Shown here: one piece after another, positions 26,627 through 37,493 of the stretch
Numbering within the stretch: the first letter of the stretch is position 1
How the letters are laid out: every line of letters starts with the position of its first letter
NCBI GenBank assembly: GCA_902594405.1
Contig: CACJMB010000001.1
Coordinates: 220,010 to 284,009 of the forward strand
Direction of reading: 5' to 3'
DNA from: an uncultured Pelagibacteraceae bacterium
GTDB lineage: Bacteria; Pseudomonadota; Alphaproteobacteria; Pelagibacterales; Pelagibacteraceae
DNA length: 64,000 nucleotides
Position numbers and translations under genes: made by a program
The notes under the pieces: model-generated
What the model was told of the DNA's origin: nothing
What the model saw: only the letters and a program-made list of their open reading frames with translations
Databases searched by the model: none

Positions 26627-27516
26627 TGATTGCTTTTAATAAATATTATAATCACTTTAATCTACTTTCATCAGTTTTAATTGTTGTTTCACTATTACTG
26701 TTAATATTTAAAGGTCTTAATTTTGGTATAGACTTTAAAGGTGGTACATTAATTGAATTAAGAGCATCAGATTCAAAAATAAATGTTAGTTCATTAAGAG
26801 ATAGATTTAATCAAATGGATTTAGGAGATGTCTCAGTGAAGAAATTTGGCAATGATACAGATTTTTTAGTTAAATTTGAAAATAAAGATAATAAAAAGAA
26901 TATTATTGAAGAAATTAAGACTAATTTGGATAAATCTTTTGGAAATAGCTATGATTTTAGAAGGGTAGAGAATGTTGGGCCAAAAGTAAGTGCTGAATTA
27001 CTAAAATCAGGAGTTATAGCAATATCTTTGTCTTTAGCATTAATGTTAATTTATATTTGGATAAGATTTGAATGGCAATTTAGTTTGGGTGCTATTCTAG
27101 CTTTGTTTCATGATGTTATTGTAACTTTAGGAGTGTTCTCACTATTTAGTTTAGAAATAAACTTATCAATAATTGCAGCTGTGTTAACAATAGTTGGATA
27201 TTCAATGAATGACACTGTGGTTATTTTTGACCGTGTGCGTGAAAATTTAAGAAAATATTCAGATATAAAAATTTTTGAATTAACAAATATTTCAATTAAT
27301 GAAACGTTATCAAGAACTATAATAACTTCTGTAACTACTTTACTAGCTTTATTAGCAATTTATTTTTTTGGTGGAGAAATATTAAAAGGATTTTCATTAG
27401 CAATGATACTTGGTGTTGTTTTTGGAACTTATTCTTCTATTTATATTGCCAACACTGTTTTAGTTAGACTAAGAGTTTCACAAAAAACTGTTCTTAGAGA
27501 AGACGATCAAAAATAA
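26626..27516 (+). CDS. secF: Protein translocase subunit SecF
   Basis: Partner of SecD. The 296-aa protein shows GIDFKGGTLIEL after the first helix, the FRRVENVGPKVSAELLKSGV junction, and the transmembrane YSMNDTVVIFDRVREN motif. It shares an ATGA-type junction with secD. Its end is one base away from the convergent PuuD-like gene. Confidence 0.95.
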   Translation: MIAFNKYYNHFNLLSSVLIVVSLLLLIFKGLNFGIDFKGGTLIELRASDSKINVSSLRDRFNQMDLGDVSVKKFGNDTDFLVKFENKDNKKNIIEEIKTNLDKSFGNSYDFRRVENVGPKVSAELLKSGVIAISLSLALMLIYIWIRFEWQFSLGAILALFHDVIVTLGVFSLFSLEINLSIIAAVLTIVGYSMNDTVVIFDRVRENLRKYSDIKIFELTNISINETLSRTIITSVTTLLALLAIYFFGGEILKGFSLAMILGVVFGTYSSIYIANTVLVRLRVSQKTVLREDDQK

Positions 27517-27517
27517 A

Positions 27518-28120
27518 TTAAAATATATTTTGTGCAGCTACCATTGAAAGTAGCATAGGTAAAGATAACAAAGTATTTGTTCTTGAGAATAGCATTGCAG
27601 TTTTAGCTGATTTAGCTTTTGTATCTGGATCACTCTCAACTATTCCTAAAGCCCTTTTTTGATTTGGCCAAATTACGAACCACACATTAAATGCCATTAT
27701 AATTCCTAACCACATTCCAATTCCAATTGCAGTATGTTTTGGAACACCTGAACCAATGCTTAAAGTCATTGCATCATGAAGATATCCATTAAGAAGAGCA
27801 AGAATTAAACCTGAAAGAACAGTTAATGCAGCAGCCCACCTAAAGTAAAATAATGCAGCTGGTGCTATTACTTTACCAATAGCTGGTTTTTGTTCATCTG
27901 GAATTTTTCCCATATTTGGAATTTGAACAAAATTGAAATACCAAAGTAATCCAATCCACATAATTGCAACAATTACATGTATGTATCTAAATAACCAGCT
28001 CCAGAATAGTGTATCAAAAGCAATTCCGTCGTTTAAATAAAATAATCCTAAAAACAAAATAATTGCTAACGCAAGTGATGCGTGGACTGTTTTTGATAAT
28101 GATGACAATAAACTGCTCAT
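27518..28120 (-). CDS. PuuD-like (urate hydroxylase family) membrane protein
   Basis: 200 aa with about five hydrophobic segments and conserved histidines in membrane helices (YIHVIVAIMWIGLLWYFNFVQIP). This resembles the membrane domain of the DUF989 family, whose best-known member is the membrane urate hydroxylase PuuD. The cytochrome c domain of full-length PuuD is absent. No purine catabolism genes are nearby, so urate as substrate is doubtful. Lies 50 bp downstream of uvrA on the same strand. Confidence 0.6.
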   Translation of the reverse strand: MSSLLSSLSKTVHASLALAIILFLGLFYLNDGIAFDTLFWSWLFRYIHVIVAIMWIGLLWYFNFVQIPNMGKIPDEQKPAIGKVIAPAALFYFRWAAALTVLSGLILALLNGYLHDAMTLSIGSGVPKHTAIGIGMWLGIIMAFNVWFVIWPNQKRALGIVESDPDTKAKSAKTAMLFSRTNTLLSLPMLLSMVAAQNIF

Positions 28121-28170
28121 GATTCTTAATAACTATACACTAATTTTTGAATATTTTTAAGTTGTTAAAT

Positions 28171-31023
28171 TTAAGCTAAAAGAGGTTTTAAAAATTGACC
28201 AGTATAACTTTCCTTAACTTTACATACTTCTTCAGGTTTTCCTTCGGCGACAATATTACCACCCTTTACACCACCTTCAGGTCCCATATCTACAATGTAG
28301 TCGGCTGTTTTAATAACATCTAGATTATGTTCAATGACAACTACTGTATTCCCAAGTTTTACAAATGTATGAAGTATTTCTAAAAGTTTTTTAATATCAT
28401 GTTGATGTAAACCTGTAGTTGGTTCATCCAATATATACATTGTTCTTCCCGTCGATCTTTTTGAAAGTTCCTTTGCGAGCTTAATTCGTTGTGCTTCACC
28501 TCCAGATAGCGTAGTTGCTTGCTGACCAATTTTTATATAACCCAATCCAACTTTTTTAAGAGTTAATAGTTTTGTTTTTATATTAGATATATTCTCAAAA
28601 TACTCACATCCTTCATCAACTGACATATCCAAAACATCAGCAATACTTTTTCCTTTAAATTTAATTTCTAAAGTTTCTCTATTGTACCTGGTACCCTTGC
28701 ATTCATCGCACTGTATATAAACATCGGGTAAGAAATGCATTTCATATGTGATTACGCCATCACCCTCACAAGCCTCACATCTACCTCCTTTAACATTGAA
28801 AGAAAATCTTCCTGGTTTATACCCTCTTGTTTTGGACTCTGGCAGGCTTGTAAACCAATCTCTAATAGGCCCAAAGGCACCTGTATATGTTGCTGGATTT
28901 GATCTTGGCGTTCTACCAATAGGAGATTGATCAATATCAATTATTTTATCTATCAATTCTACACCCTTATAACCTTTAAATGATTTAGGTGCTTTTCTTG
29001 CTTTATTATTTAAAGTTAAATTTAAAGCATGAAAGAGTGTTTGTAATATTAAAGTAGACTTACCACTACCCGATACACCAGTAACACAGGTAAAAGTACC
29101 AGTTGGAATTTTAAGATTTACATTATTTAAATTATTTCCACTTGCACCATTGATCTCTACAAATCTTCCATTTTTAGCTAAACGTCGTGATTTTGGAATT
29201 TCAATTGTTTTTTTATTAGCAAGATACTGTCCAGTAATACTATTTTTATCTTTTTTAATTTCTTCATATGATCCTTGCGCTGTTATCTCACCACCATTAC
29301 TTCCGGCTTCAGGACCAAGATCAATAATATGATCTGCATTTTCCATTGTCTCGGTGTCATGCTCAACAACAATGACTGTATTGCCAAGATCTCGCAATCT
29401 TTTTAAAGCATTAATAAGCTTAACATTATCTTTTTGATGTAATCCAATTGATGGTTCATCCAAAACATATAAAACACCTGTTAAACCAGATCCGATTTGT
29501 GAAGCTAATCTTATTCTTTGCGCTTCACCACCTGATAATGTTCCAGATTCTCTAGATAATGTTAAATAATCTAAACCAACGTTTAAAAGAAAATTTAATC
29601 TTTCATTTATTTCTTTTAAAACATGTTCAGCAATTTTGAATTGTCTTTTATCAAGATTATTTTCTAAATTTTTAAACCATTCTGCTGCATCTAAAATAGA
29701 TTTTTTTGTTACTTCACTAATATTAAGATCATTGATTTTAACACATAATGCCTCTTCTTTTAATCTGTCACCATTACACGCTTCACATGCTGTATCAGAT
29801 TGATATTCAGCAATAGCTTCTCTTTTCCATTCACTATCAGATTCTAAAAATCTCCTTTCAAGATTATTAATTACACCTTCAAAAGTTTTTTTATAAGAAT
29901 ATTTCTCGTAACCATCATCATAATTAAATTTGATTTCATCTTCATCAGAACCATAAAGAATAATATCTTTGATTTTTTTGGGTAATTTTTTCCATTTTTC
30001 ATCTAAAGAAAAACCATAATGTTTTGCTAAAGATGCTAAGGTTTGAGCATAATATAATGTTGTTGATTTTGACCAAGGTTCAATCGCTCCATCAGCTAAA
30101 CTTTTCCTTTCATCAGGTACGACTAAATTTGGATCGACATTTAATTTCATCCCAATTCCTTCACACTCTTCACAAGCACCATAAGGACTGTTAAATGAAA
30201 AAAGCCTTGGTTCAATTTCTTCAATTGTAAAGCCGCTTTCAGGACAAGCAAATTTTGTAGAGTAAATTAATTTTTCAATTTTTCTAAATTTTTGAGGAAG
30301 TGTCTCATCTTCATATTCTACAAAAACTAAACCGTTTGCTAAATTTACAGCTGTTTCAATACTTTCAGCTAACCTGTTACCAAGTTTTGAATTTAAAACT
30401 ATTCTATCGACTAATACTGAAATATCATGTTTAAGTTTTTTATCTAGATTAGGTGATTTTTCAATATCATATAAAACATTATCAATTTTAATTTTTCTAA
30501 AACCTCTTCTTTTGTAACTTAAAATATCTTTTTTATATTCACCTTTACGACCTCTCACCACTGGTGCATAGATATATATTGTTGATTTTTTTGGTAATTT
30601 TTTAACTAAATCTACTATTTGTGTAATTGTTTGAGATGTTATGGGTTTACCTGTAAATGGTGAGTAGGGGATTCCTGCTCTAGCGTATAATACCCTCATG
30701 TAATCATAAATTTCTGTTACAGTTGCAACAGTAGATCTTGGATTTTTTGATGTATTTTTTTGTTCTATTGCAATAGCTGGACTTAACCCTTCAATTAAAT
30801 CAACATTCGGTTTTTTCATTTTATCTAAAAATTGACGAGCATAGGCAGATAAACTCTCCACATATCTTCTTTGACCTTCTGCGTAGATAGTATCGAAAGC
30901 TAAAGATGATTTTCCTGATCCTGATAGACCCGTTATGACCACAAATTTGTCTTTTGGAATCTCTACAGTAACATTCTTCAAATTATGTTCTTTAGCGCCC
31001 TTAATAACTATCTTTTTCATCAT
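28171..31023 (-). CDS. uvrA: Excinuclease ABC subunit A
   Basis: Damage-recognition ATPase of nucleotide excision repair. Two ABC modules are visible ([26 protein letters not shown] near residue 35; [11 protein letters not shown] near 650), each with an LSGGEAQRI signature. The zinc-binding regions are FACPESGF...GACEEC and [13 protein letters not shown]...[10 protein letters not shown]. 950 aa is normal. Start may be the first or second of two adjacent ATG codons. Divergent from ssb. Confidence 0.96.
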   Translation of the reverse strand: MMKKIVIKGAKEHNLKNVTVEIPKDKFVVITGLSGSGKSSLAFDTIYAEGQRRYVESLSAYARQFLDKMKKPNVDLIEGLSPAIAIEQKNTSKNPRSTVATVTEIYDYMRVLYARAGIPYSPFTGKPITSQTITQIVDLVKKLPKKSTIYIYAPVVRGRKGEYKKDILSYKRRGFRKIKIDNVLYDIEKSPNLDKKLKHDISVLVDRIVLNSKLGNRLAESIETAVNLANGLVFVEYEDETLPQKFRKIEKLIYSTKFACPESGFTIEEIEPRLFSFNSPYGACEECEGIGMKLNVDPNLVVPDERKSLADGAIEPWSKSTTLYYAQTLASLAKHYGFSLDEKWKKLPKKIKDIILYGSDEDEIKFNYDDGYEKYSYKKTFEGVINNLERRFLESDSEWKREAIAEYQSDTACEACNGDRLKEEALCVKINDLNISEVTKKSILDAAEWFKNLENNLDKRQFKIAEHVLKEINERLNFLLNVGLDYLTLSRESGTLSGGEAQRIRLASQIGSGLTGVLYVLDEPSIGLHQKDNVKLINALKRLRDLGNTVIVVEHDTETMENADHIIDLGPEAGSNGGEITAQGSYEEIKKDKNSITGQYLANKKTIEIPKSRRLAKNGRFVEINGASGNNLNNVNLKIPTGTFTCVTGVSGSGKSTLILQTLFHALNLTLNNKARKAPKSFKGYKGVELIDKIIDIDQSPIGRTPRSNPATYTGAFGPIRDWFTSLPESKTRGYKPGRFSFNVKGGRCEACEGDGVITYEMHFLPDVYIQCDECKGTRYNRETLEIKFKGKSIADVLDMSVDEGCEYFENISNIKTKLLTLKKVGLGYIKIGQQATTLSGGEAQRIKLAKELSKRSTGRTMYILDEPTTGLHQHDIKKLLEILHTFVKLGNTVVVIEHNLDVIKTADYIVDMGPEGGVKGGNIVAEGKPEEVCKVKESYTGQFLKPLLA

Positions 31024-31072
31024 AATTTTAGTTGCTTTGAGTTAATAAAATTAATATTCAGAGGAATTGTGA

Positions 31073-31078
31073 TATAAT
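31073..31078 (+). promoter_or_regulatory. -10 element for ssb (candidate)
   Basis: A perfect TATAAT lies 33 bp before the ssb ATG in the uvrA-ssb divergent region. No convincing -35 hexamer is seen at the right spacing, and no alphaproteobacterial SOS box (GTTC-N7-GTTC) is visible. Confidence 0.4.
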
Positions 31079-31111
31079 TCTAATTAACTAATTTAACAAA
31101 TATTAAATATT

Positions 31112-31561
31112 ATGGCTGGAAGTTTAAATAAAGTATTATTAATTGGTCGTTTGGGCGCAGATCCTGAAATTAAGCAAATGGTAAATGGCAAAAGTGTTGC
31201 CAGATTAAGCCTTGCAACAAGTCAATCTTGGAAAGACAAAAACACAGGTGAAAGAAAAGAGAAAACGGAGTGGCACCGTGTAGTTGTATTTAACGAAGGT
31301 TTAGTAAATGTTGTTCAACAATATTTAAAAAAAGGTGCTCAAGTCTATGTTGAGGGACAACTTACGACAAGAAAATGGAAAGATGAACAATCGGGACAAG
31401 ACAAATACTCAACTGAAATAGTTATACAAGGATATAACTCTTCACTGACAATGTTGGGAGGAGGAAATTCTAGTGGCGGAATTCAAAATGACACAACTCA
31501 ACAAAATAATATTGAGGATTCTTCACAAGTGTCAGATATGGATGATGAAATTCCATTTTAA
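31112..31561 (+). CDS. ssb: Single-stranded DNA-binding protein
   Basis: Coats single-stranded DNA in replication and repair. The OB fold ([28 protein letters not shown]) covers residues 4-115; the tail ends in the acidic partner-binding tip DMDDEIPF. 149 aa. Five bases separate it from gyrA. Confidence 0.96.
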   Translation: MAGSLNKVLLIGRLGADPEIKQMVNGKSVARLSLATSQSWKDKNTGERKEKTEWHRVVVFNEGLVNVVQQYLKKGAQVYVEGQLTTRKWKDEQSGQDKYSTEIVIQGYNSSLTMLGGGNSSGGIQNDTTQQNNIEDSSQVSDMDDEIPF

Positions 31562-31566
31562 CTTCT

Positions 31567-34146
31567 ATGAAAAATACCGAAGAGTTTAAAGATAAAAATA
31601 TAAAATTAATCTCAATGCATGATGAGATGAGCTCATCATATCTTTCTTATGCAATGAGCGTAATTGTAAGTCGTGCTCTTCCTGATGTTAGAGATGGATT
31701 AAAACCAGTTCATAGAAGAATTTTATATGCAATGTACAAAGGCGGATATGATTGGTCTAAACAATTTAGAAAATCTGCAAGAATAGTTGGAGATGTTATT
31801 GGTAAATATCACCCGCATGGTGATCAATCTGTTTATGATGCTTTAGTAAGAATGGTACAGGATTTCTCCATGAGTTTACCGTTAATTCAAGGCCAAGGAA
31901 ATTTTGGTTCTATTGATGGTGATCCAGCTGCAGCAATGAGATATACGGAAACTCGCTTGTCGAAAGTTTCTCAATATTTAATTGATGATATTGAAAAAAA
32001 TACAATTACTTTCAAAAGCAATTATGATGAAACTGAGAAAGAACCTAGTGTTTTACCAGCACAGTTTCCAAATTTATTAGTAAATGGAGCTGGCGGTATC
32101 GCTGTTGGTATGGCAACAAGTATACCTCCACATAACTTAGGTGAAATTATAGATGGCACCTTAGCCTTAATAGATAACAAAGATATTAAAATTAAAGAAT
32201 TAATGAAACATATACCCGGTCCAGATTTTCCAACAGGTGGTGTAATTATAGGTAAAGATATAATTAAACAAGGATATAACAATGGCAGAGGGTCCTTTAA
32301 GATAAGGGGTGAAATTTCAATTGAGCAACAAAAAAACGGACGTGAAAGACTTGTAATAACTTCTATACCGTATCAAGTAAACAAATCTGTTTTAAACGAA
32401 AGGATTGCTCAATTAGTAAGAGAAAAAAAGATTGAAGGAATAAGAGATATTAGAGACGAGTCTAACAGAGAAGGTATTAGGGTAGCAATAGATTTAAGAA
32501 ATGGTGTAGAACCAGAAACTATAAAGAGACAATTATATAAAAATACTCAAATAGAGAGTTCATTTGGTTTTAATACTTTAGCCATTGTTGAGGGAAAACC
32601 TCAAACTTGCACACTAAAAGATTTTTTATCTAATTTTTTAACTTTTAGAGAAGATGTTGTAATTAAAAAAACTAAATTTGATCTTCAAAAAGCAGAGGAA
32701 AGAGCTCATATATTAATAGGATTATCGGTTTCAGTTGAAAATTTAGATAAAATAATAAAAATTATTCGATCATCTAAAACACCCGATGATGCTAAAGTAT
32801 CAATTTTAAAAACCAAATGGAAAATAAATAAATCACAAAAATTAATTTCTTTAGTAGAGGGAAAAAAGGGCAAAAATCTTTATTCTTTATCTGAACCACA
32901 AGTTTTAGCTATTTTAGAATTAAGACTTCAAAAATTAACTGCATTAGGAATAAATGAAATCGAAGTTGAAATTAAAAAACTAGCTGAACTAATCACTAAA
33001 TATAAAAAGATTATTTCATCAAAAAAAGAACTTTTAAAAGTAATCAGTGAAGAGTTAAAAAATATTAAAGAGAAATTTGCTATTCCAAGAAGAACTAAAA
33101 TTATAGATGCTGTTTTAAATTACGATATTGAAGAAACTATTCAAAAACAATCTGTAATAATTACAGTTACATTACAAGGATACATAAAAAGAGGTTCTTT
33201 AGATGGAGTAAAAAAACAAAAAAGAGGTGGTAAGGGAAAATCAGGCATAACAACTAGAGATCAAGACTCTGTTGTTCAAACATTATCCGTAAATACTCAT
33301 ACTTCAGTACTCTTCTTTTCTACCGAGGGTTTAGTTTACAAGATCAAAGCATGGAAAATCCCAGAGGGTTCATCATCATCTAAAGGAAAGTCTTTATTTA
33401 ATATTTTACCTTTAAAGAGTCACCAAGCAATAAGCTCAATTATGCCAATGCCAGAAGATGAAACTGATCTAAAAAATTATCAAATTATATTTTCTACTGC
33501 TCAAGGCAAAGTAAGAAAAAATAGTTTAGAAGACTTTTCATCAATTAATGCATCTGGAAAAATTGCGATGAAATTAGATAACAATGATAAAATTGTTGGT
33601 GTTAAAATTTGTAAAGATGATCAGGATGTAATTTTAAGCACAAAATTTGGAAAATGTATTAGATTTGAAGCCAAAAAGTTAAGAGTTTTTAAAGGTAGAT
33701 CTTCTAAAGGAATTAAAGGTATAGAGTTAGCACCTAATGATCAAATAGTATCTTTATCAGTTATCGATAATGATAAAATTAATAAAAATGGAAAAAAATC
33801 AAAAGATGAAAAATCTGAATTAAAAGCAAGAGAAAAATTTGTTTTATCAATAAGTGAGAATGGTTATGGTAAGAAAACCTCACATACAGATTACAGAGTT
33901 ACTAACAGAGGTGGAAAAGGTATCATAGGAATAGTAAATTCACCAAGAAATGGAAATATTACCTCATCCTTTCCTGTTTTTGAAGGTGATGAAATTTTAA
34001 TATCTACCAATAAAGGTAGAGTTATAAGAGTTGCTGTTAAAGAAATTAGAACAGCGGGTAGAAACACTCAAGGAGTTAGAATAATTAAGTTATCAGGAGA
34101 AGAAAAAGTTGTTTCAGCTATTAAAATTGATGATAATTTAATTTAA
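31567..34146 (+). CDS. gyrA: DNA gyrase subunit A
   Basis: Breaks and rejoins DNA for negative supercoiling. The catalytic tyrosine is Y126 in [11 protein letters not shown]. The C-terminal wrapping domain has a GyrA-box, QKRGGKG, which separates it from ParC. The quinolone region reads HGDQSVYD, with Gln at the position of E. coli Ser83. 859 aa. Overlaps coaD by one base. Confidence 0.95.
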   Translation: MKNTEEFKDKNIKLISMHDEMSSSYLSYAMSVIVSRALPDVRDGLKPVHRRILYAMYKGGYDWSKQFRKSARIVGDVIGKYHPHGDQSVYDALVRMVQDFSMSLPLIQGQGNFGSIDGDPAAAMRYTETRLSKVSQYLIDDIEKNTITFKSNYDETEKEPSVLPAQFPNLLVNGAGGIAVGMATSIPPHNLGEIIDGTLALIDNKDIKIKELMKHIPGPDFPTGGVIIGKDIIKQGYNNGRGSFKIRGEISIEQQKNGRERLVITSIPYQVNKSVLNERIAQLVREKKIEGIRDIRDESNREGIRVAIDLRNGVEPETIKRQLYKNTQIESSFGFNTLAIVEGKPQTCTLKDFLSNFLTFREDVVIKKTKFDLQKAEERAHILIGLSVSVENLDKIIKIIRSSKTPDDAKVSILKTKWKINKSQKLISLVEGKKGKNLYSLSEPQVLAILELRLQKLTALGINEIEVEIKKLAELITKYKKIISSKKELLKVISEELKNIKEKFAIPRRTKIIDAVLNYDIEETIQKQSVIITVTLQGYIKRGSLDGVKKQKRGGKGKSGITTRDQDSVVQTLSVNTHTSVLFFSTEGLVYKIKAWKIPEGSSSSKGKSLFNILPLKSHQAISSIMPMPEDETDLKNYQIIFSTAQGKVRKNSLEDFSSINASGKIAMKLDNNDKIVGVKICKDDQDVILSTKFGKCIRFEAKKLRVFKGRSSKGIKGIELAPNDQIVSLSVIDNDKINKNGKKSKDEKSELKAREKFVLSISENGYGKKTSHTDYRVTNRGGKGIIGIVNSPRNGNITSSFPVFEGDEILISTNKGRVIRVAVKEIRTAGRNTQGVRIIKLSGEEKVVSAIKIDDNLI

Positions 34147-34640
34147 TGAGTAAAATTGCAATTTATCCTGGAACATTTGATCCAATCACTTTTGGACATA
34201 TAGATGTAATAAAAAAATCATTAAAATTGTTTGATAAAATAGTAGTAGGTGTTTCAGATGAAAGTAACAAAAATTATTTATTTAGTTCTGAGGAAAGAAT
34301 AGAAATAGTAAATAAAGCCTTATTTAAAGATCTAAAATTAAATAGAAAAAAAATAAAAGTAGTATCATTTGGTTCTTTAACAACTGATTTATGTAAAAAA
34401 TATAAATCAAACATTATTCTAAGAGGTTTAAGAGCTGTATCTGATTTTGAATATGAATTTCAGTTAGCTGGTATGAATAGAAAATTGAACCAAAACATAG
34501 AAACAATTTTTTTAATGTCTGATGTAGAAAATCAAATAATCTCATCAAAATTTGTTAAGGAGATAGTTAAATTAAAAGGTGATATAAAAAAATTTACTAC
34601 AAAAAGTACAATTAAATCTTTAAAAGAAAAATATGAATAA
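34146..34640 (+). CDS. coaD: Phosphopantetheine adenylyltransferase
   Basis: Penultimate step of coenzyme A synthesis. YPGTFDPITFGHIDVI at the N-terminus holds the nucleotidyltransferase TxGH-type motif, and ILRGLRAVSDFEYEFQLAGMNRKL is family-specific. 164 aa, standard length. Overlaps the following isomerase by 8 bp. Confidence 0.95.
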   Translation: MSKIAIYPGTFDPITFGHIDVIKKSLKLFDKIVVGVSDESNKNYLFSSEERIEIVNKALFKDLKLNRKKIKVVSFGSLTTDLCKKYKSNIILRGLRAVSDFEYEFQLAGMNRKLNQNIETIFLMSDVENQIISSKFVKEIVKLKGDIKKFTTKSTIKSLKEKYE

Positions 34641-35193
34641 AATTTTTATTAAAATACTTATTTTGTTTTTTTTAATTACCAATCAATCAATAGCTGAGGA
34701 GAATATAATGATATTAAAATTAAAAGATGGTGACGTTAAAATTGAATTGTTTGAAGATGTTGCGCCAAATCATGTTAAAAGAATTAAGGAATTAGCAAAT
34801 AGTGGTAAATACGATAACGTTGTTTTTCACAGAGTTATCGATGGATTTATGGCTCAAACTGGTGATGTAAAATTTGGAAATTCAGAATCTAAAGATTTTG
34901 ATCTTAGAAGAGCTGGAATGGGTGGATCAGATTTTCCTGACTTAAAACAAGAATTCAATAGTCTACCACATGATAGAGGAACTTTATCAATGGCAAGAGC
35001 TCAAGATCCAAATAGTGCAAATAGTCAATTTTTTATTTGTTTTCAACCAGCTCCTTTTTTAGATCGACAATATACAGTTTTTGGAAAAGTGATCGAGGGA
35101 ATGGAATTTGTTGATAAAATAAAAAGAGGTGATCAAAACAATAACGGTGCTGTAACTGATCCAGATAAGATTATTAGTTTTAAATCTCAATAA
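34633..35193 (+). CDS. Cyclophilin-type peptidyl-prolyl isomerase, exported
   Basis: Speeds proline isomerisation during folding. The 186-aa protein has a signal peptide (about 1-21) and a cyclophilin domain (VVFHRVIDGFMAQTGD, GTLSMARAQDPNSANSQFFI, YTVFGKVIEGMEFVD). The signal places it in the periplasm. Eight bases before tgt. Confidence 0.92.
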   Translation: MNKIFIKILILFFLITNQSIAEENIMILKLKDGDVKIELFEDVAPNHVKRIKELANSGKYDNVVFHRVIDGFMAQTGDVKFGNSESKDFDLRRAGMGGSDFPDLKQEFNSLPHDRGTLSMARAQDPNSANSQFFICFQPAPFLDRQYTVFGKVIEGMEFVDKIKRGDQNNNGAVTDPDKIISFKSQ

Positions 35194-35201
35194 ATTTTTT
35201 A

Positions 35202-36314
35202 ATGGCATTAAAAAAATTTGCCTTTAACGTTTTAAAAAAAGATAAATTTGCACGATGTGGCTTAATTGAGACGCATCGTGGTAATATACAAACCCCAGCT
35301 TTTATGCCTGTAGGAACTCAGGCAACTGTTAAAGCCTGTACAATAGATGATATTAAAAAAACAGGTTCTGAAATAATACTTTCAAATACTTATCATTTAA
35401 TGATCCGCCCTGGTGTTGAAAGAATTGAATCAGCTGGTGGACTTCATAATTTTATGAATTGCGATTTACCTATTTTAACTGACTCTGGTGGTTTTCAAGT
35501 AATGTCTCTCTCAAAATTGAATAAAATTGATAGAGAGAAGGGTGCTATATTTAATTCTCATGTTGACGGTAAAAAATTTTATTTAAGTCCAGAGGAGAGC
35601 ATCAGAATACAATTAGGTTTAAATTCAGATATTGTAATGATTATGGATGAATGCCCAAAAAAAACTGATGATTATGATGTTATTCAAAAATCTATGGATC
35701 TTTCACTTTATTGGGCTGAAAGATCTAAAAAAGCTTTTGGAAACAATCCTCATAAAGCTTTATTTGGAATTGTACAAGGAGGTTTATTTAAAGATTTAAG
35801 AGTTAAATCACTTGAAGAATTAGTTAAAATTGGTTTTGATGGTTATGCTATTGGAGGATTAGCAGTTGGAGAGACACAAAATGAAATGTTTAATGTTTTA
35901 GATGATATCAAAGAATATTTACCTATAGAAAAACCTCACTATTTAATGGGTGTTGGAACGCCATCAGATATTTTAGGCGCTGTTAAAAGAGGTATAGATA
36001 TGTTTGATTGTGTGCTACCTACCAGATCTGGAAGAACAGGTTTAGCATTTACATGGAACGGAAGGGTAAATATTAAAAATAATAAGTATCAAAATGATAA
36101 TACACCACTTGATCCTAGCTGTGAAAATCTTAACTTAAATAAATATTCAAAAAATTATCTAAATCATTTATTCAATACTAATGAAATATTAGCTTCAATG
36201 CTATTGACGCTTCATAATATTAATTTTTATCAAGAATTAATGTCACAAATTAGAAAAAATATTAATTCTGGCACATTTGATGACTTTTATAATAAATACA
36301 TTGACAAGTTGTAG
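35202..36314 (+). CDS. tgt: tRNA-guanine transglycosylase with incomplete zinc site
   Basis: Exchanges guanine 34 for preQ1 in queuosine synthesis. 370 aa with DSGGFQVMSL, GIVQGG, GGLAVGE and the LPTRSGRTG loop. Catalytic aspartates appear present. The usual C-terminal zinc motif CxCxxC reads CENLNL here, so two of the three cysteines are missing, while the downstream histidine (LLTLHNINFYQ) remains. The base-exchange site is complete, so a zinc-free working enzyme is the likeliest reading. Confidence 0.92.
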   Translation: MALKKFAFNVLKKDKFARCGLIETHRGNIQTPAFMPVGTQATVKACTIDDIKKTGSEIILSNTYHLMIRPGVERIESAGGLHNFMNCDLPILTDSGGFQVMSLSKLNKIDREKGAIFNSHVDGKKFYLSPEESIRIQLGLNSDIVMIMDECPKKTDDYDVIQKSMDLSLYWAERSKKAFGNNPHKALFGIVQGGLFKDLRVKSLEELVKIGFDGYAIGGLAVGETQNEMFNVLDDIKEYLPIEKPHYLMGVGTPSDILGAVKRGIDMFDCVLPTRSGRTGLAFTWNGRVNIKNNKYQNDNTPLDPSCENLNLNKYSKNYLNHLFNTNEILASMLLTLHNINFYQELMSQIRKNINSGTFDDFYNKYIDKL

Positions 36315-36404
36315 ATAGAGTAACTGTGCCATTTTGTATGAGTAATTAAGTCAAATTCCCTAATATAACAACCTTAATTGATCAAAACTTTTAAATTCAA
36401 CGAA

Positions 36405-36432
36405 TTGAAAAATAAAAATTTATCTGTATACA
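36405..36432 (+). promoter_or_regulatory. Promoter of tRNA-Lys
   Basis: TTGAAA (36405-36410), 16-bp spacer, TATACA (36427-36432). Transcription would begin near 36439. The leader holds an A/T hairpin (ATTCATTT 36439-36446 with AAATGAAT 36453-36460) just before the tRNA. The tRNA-Pro promoter has the same -35 and spacer. Confidence 0.55.
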
Positions 36433-36469
36433 AACAATATTCATTTAAAAAAAAATGAATCAATTTTGT

Positions 36470-36545
<76 letters not shown>

Positions 36546-36554
36546 TTAATTGAT

Positions 36555-37382
36555 TTAACTTATTTCAATTGGTGGGTAGTCTAAAATAACTTCATTCATT
36601 TTTTCATTAAGATCTTTAATTCTGTTATCTGAGGAAGGGTGTGTGCTCATAAATTCAGGAGGTTCTTTTCCTTTGTTTAACTCTTTCATTCTTTCCCAGA
36701 TCTTTACTGTTTCACGAATGTCATATCCAGATAAAGATGAAAAAATCATACCTAAATAATCAGCTTCACTTTCTTGTTTTCTGTTAAAAGGATTTAATAA
36801 GCCTATCTGAGTTATTAAACCTACAGTATTCATTCCTGTAGTTCTATTTACTTGAGATAGCTTTCCACCACTAAAAATGTCAATTAATTGAGCACTTGTA
36901 TTAACAAGAGTTGCTCTACTTGCTCTTTCAACAGAATGTTTTGCAACAGCATGAGCTATTTCATGTCCCATTACAGCAGCCAATCCGTCTGTATTTTTAG
37001 TTGCCTCTAGTATACCTGTATAAACTGCTATCTTGCCTCCAGGCATACACCATGCGTTTCTTACTTTTTTCCTATCAATTAAAATATATTCCCACTCGAA
37101 ATTTAAAGTTGGATCTTCTAACCCAGCCCTATAAAAATACTCCGAAATTGAGTTTTCCATTTTTTTCCCAATTTCTTTGATTTCATTAAGAGTTTTTATG
37201 TCATCACTCATTTTTTCTTTTTCTTTTATTTTCTCATAAATTGCAGCTGCTTGAGCATTAAGTTTTGCCTCAGAGACAATTTTTAATTGTTTTCTGTCAG
37301 TTATTGGGGCAGTTGTACAAGATGATAATAATAAACTACCACATCCACAGCCCATATAAGATAAGAATTTTCTTCTATTCAT
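36555..37382 (-). CDS. M48-family metalloprotease, probable lipoprotein
   Basis: Periplasmic zinc protease. The zinc motif HEIAHAVAKH and the third ligand in ESEADYLGM are intact. The N-terminus MNRRKFLSYMGCGCGSLLLSSC combines a hydrophobic signal with a lipobox-like LSSC, suggesting a lipid anchor at Cys22; the RRKF start also resembles a Tat signal. 275 aa. Quality control of envelope proteins is likely from the family (BepA/LoiP type), not shown by context. Confidence 0.88.
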   Translation of the reverse strand: MNRRKFLSYMGCGCGSLLLSSCTTAPITDRKQLKIVSEAKLNAQAAAIYEKIKEKEKMSDDIKTLNEIKEIGKKMENSISEYFYRAGLEDPTLNFEWEYILIDRKKVRNAWCMPGGKIAVYTGILEATKNTDGLAAVMGHEIAHAVAKHSVERASRATLVNTSAQLIDIFSGGKLSQVNRTTGMNTVGLITQIGLLNPFNRKQESEADYLGMIFSSLSGYDIRETVKIWERMKELNKGKEPPEFMSTHPSSDNRIKDLNEKMNEVILDYPPIEIS

Positions 37383-37412
37383 AATTAAAAAATTTGATAA
37401 TAGTAGTTTAAC

Positions 37413-37490
37413 ATGAATCTAAACAATAAAATATTAATAGTATTATTTATTATTTCAATATTGTTTGTTGTTTACGCAAGTTATAGTTAA
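37413..37490 (+). CDS. Candidate 25-aa single-helix membrane peptide
   Basis: An ATG-initiated frame of 25 codons ends 3 bp before the DUF502 gene. The peptide has a short polar start (MNLNNK), a hydrophobic stretch of about 15 residues (ILIVLFIISILFVVY) and a short polar end. It fills most of the intergenic gap and would be first in a two-gene unit. Size alone makes chance possible in A/T-rich DNA. Confidence 0.35.
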   Translation: MNLNNKILIVLFIISILFVVYASYS

Positions 37491-37493
37491 TTT

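Noticed and set aside
28171..31023. UvrA first zinc finger reads CPESG instead of CPxCG
   Set aside because: From knowledge of the family, alphaproteobacterial UvrA commonly has CPxSGF here, so it is not a loss special to this genome.
31024..31111. SOS box between uvrA and ssb
   Set aside because: No GTTC-N7-GTTC or CTGT-type palindrome is present.
36439..36460. A/T hairpin before tRNA-Lys as terminator of tgt
   Set aside because: It has only one G-C pair, no T-run, and lies downstream of a good tRNA promoter, so it is more likely part of the tRNA leader.
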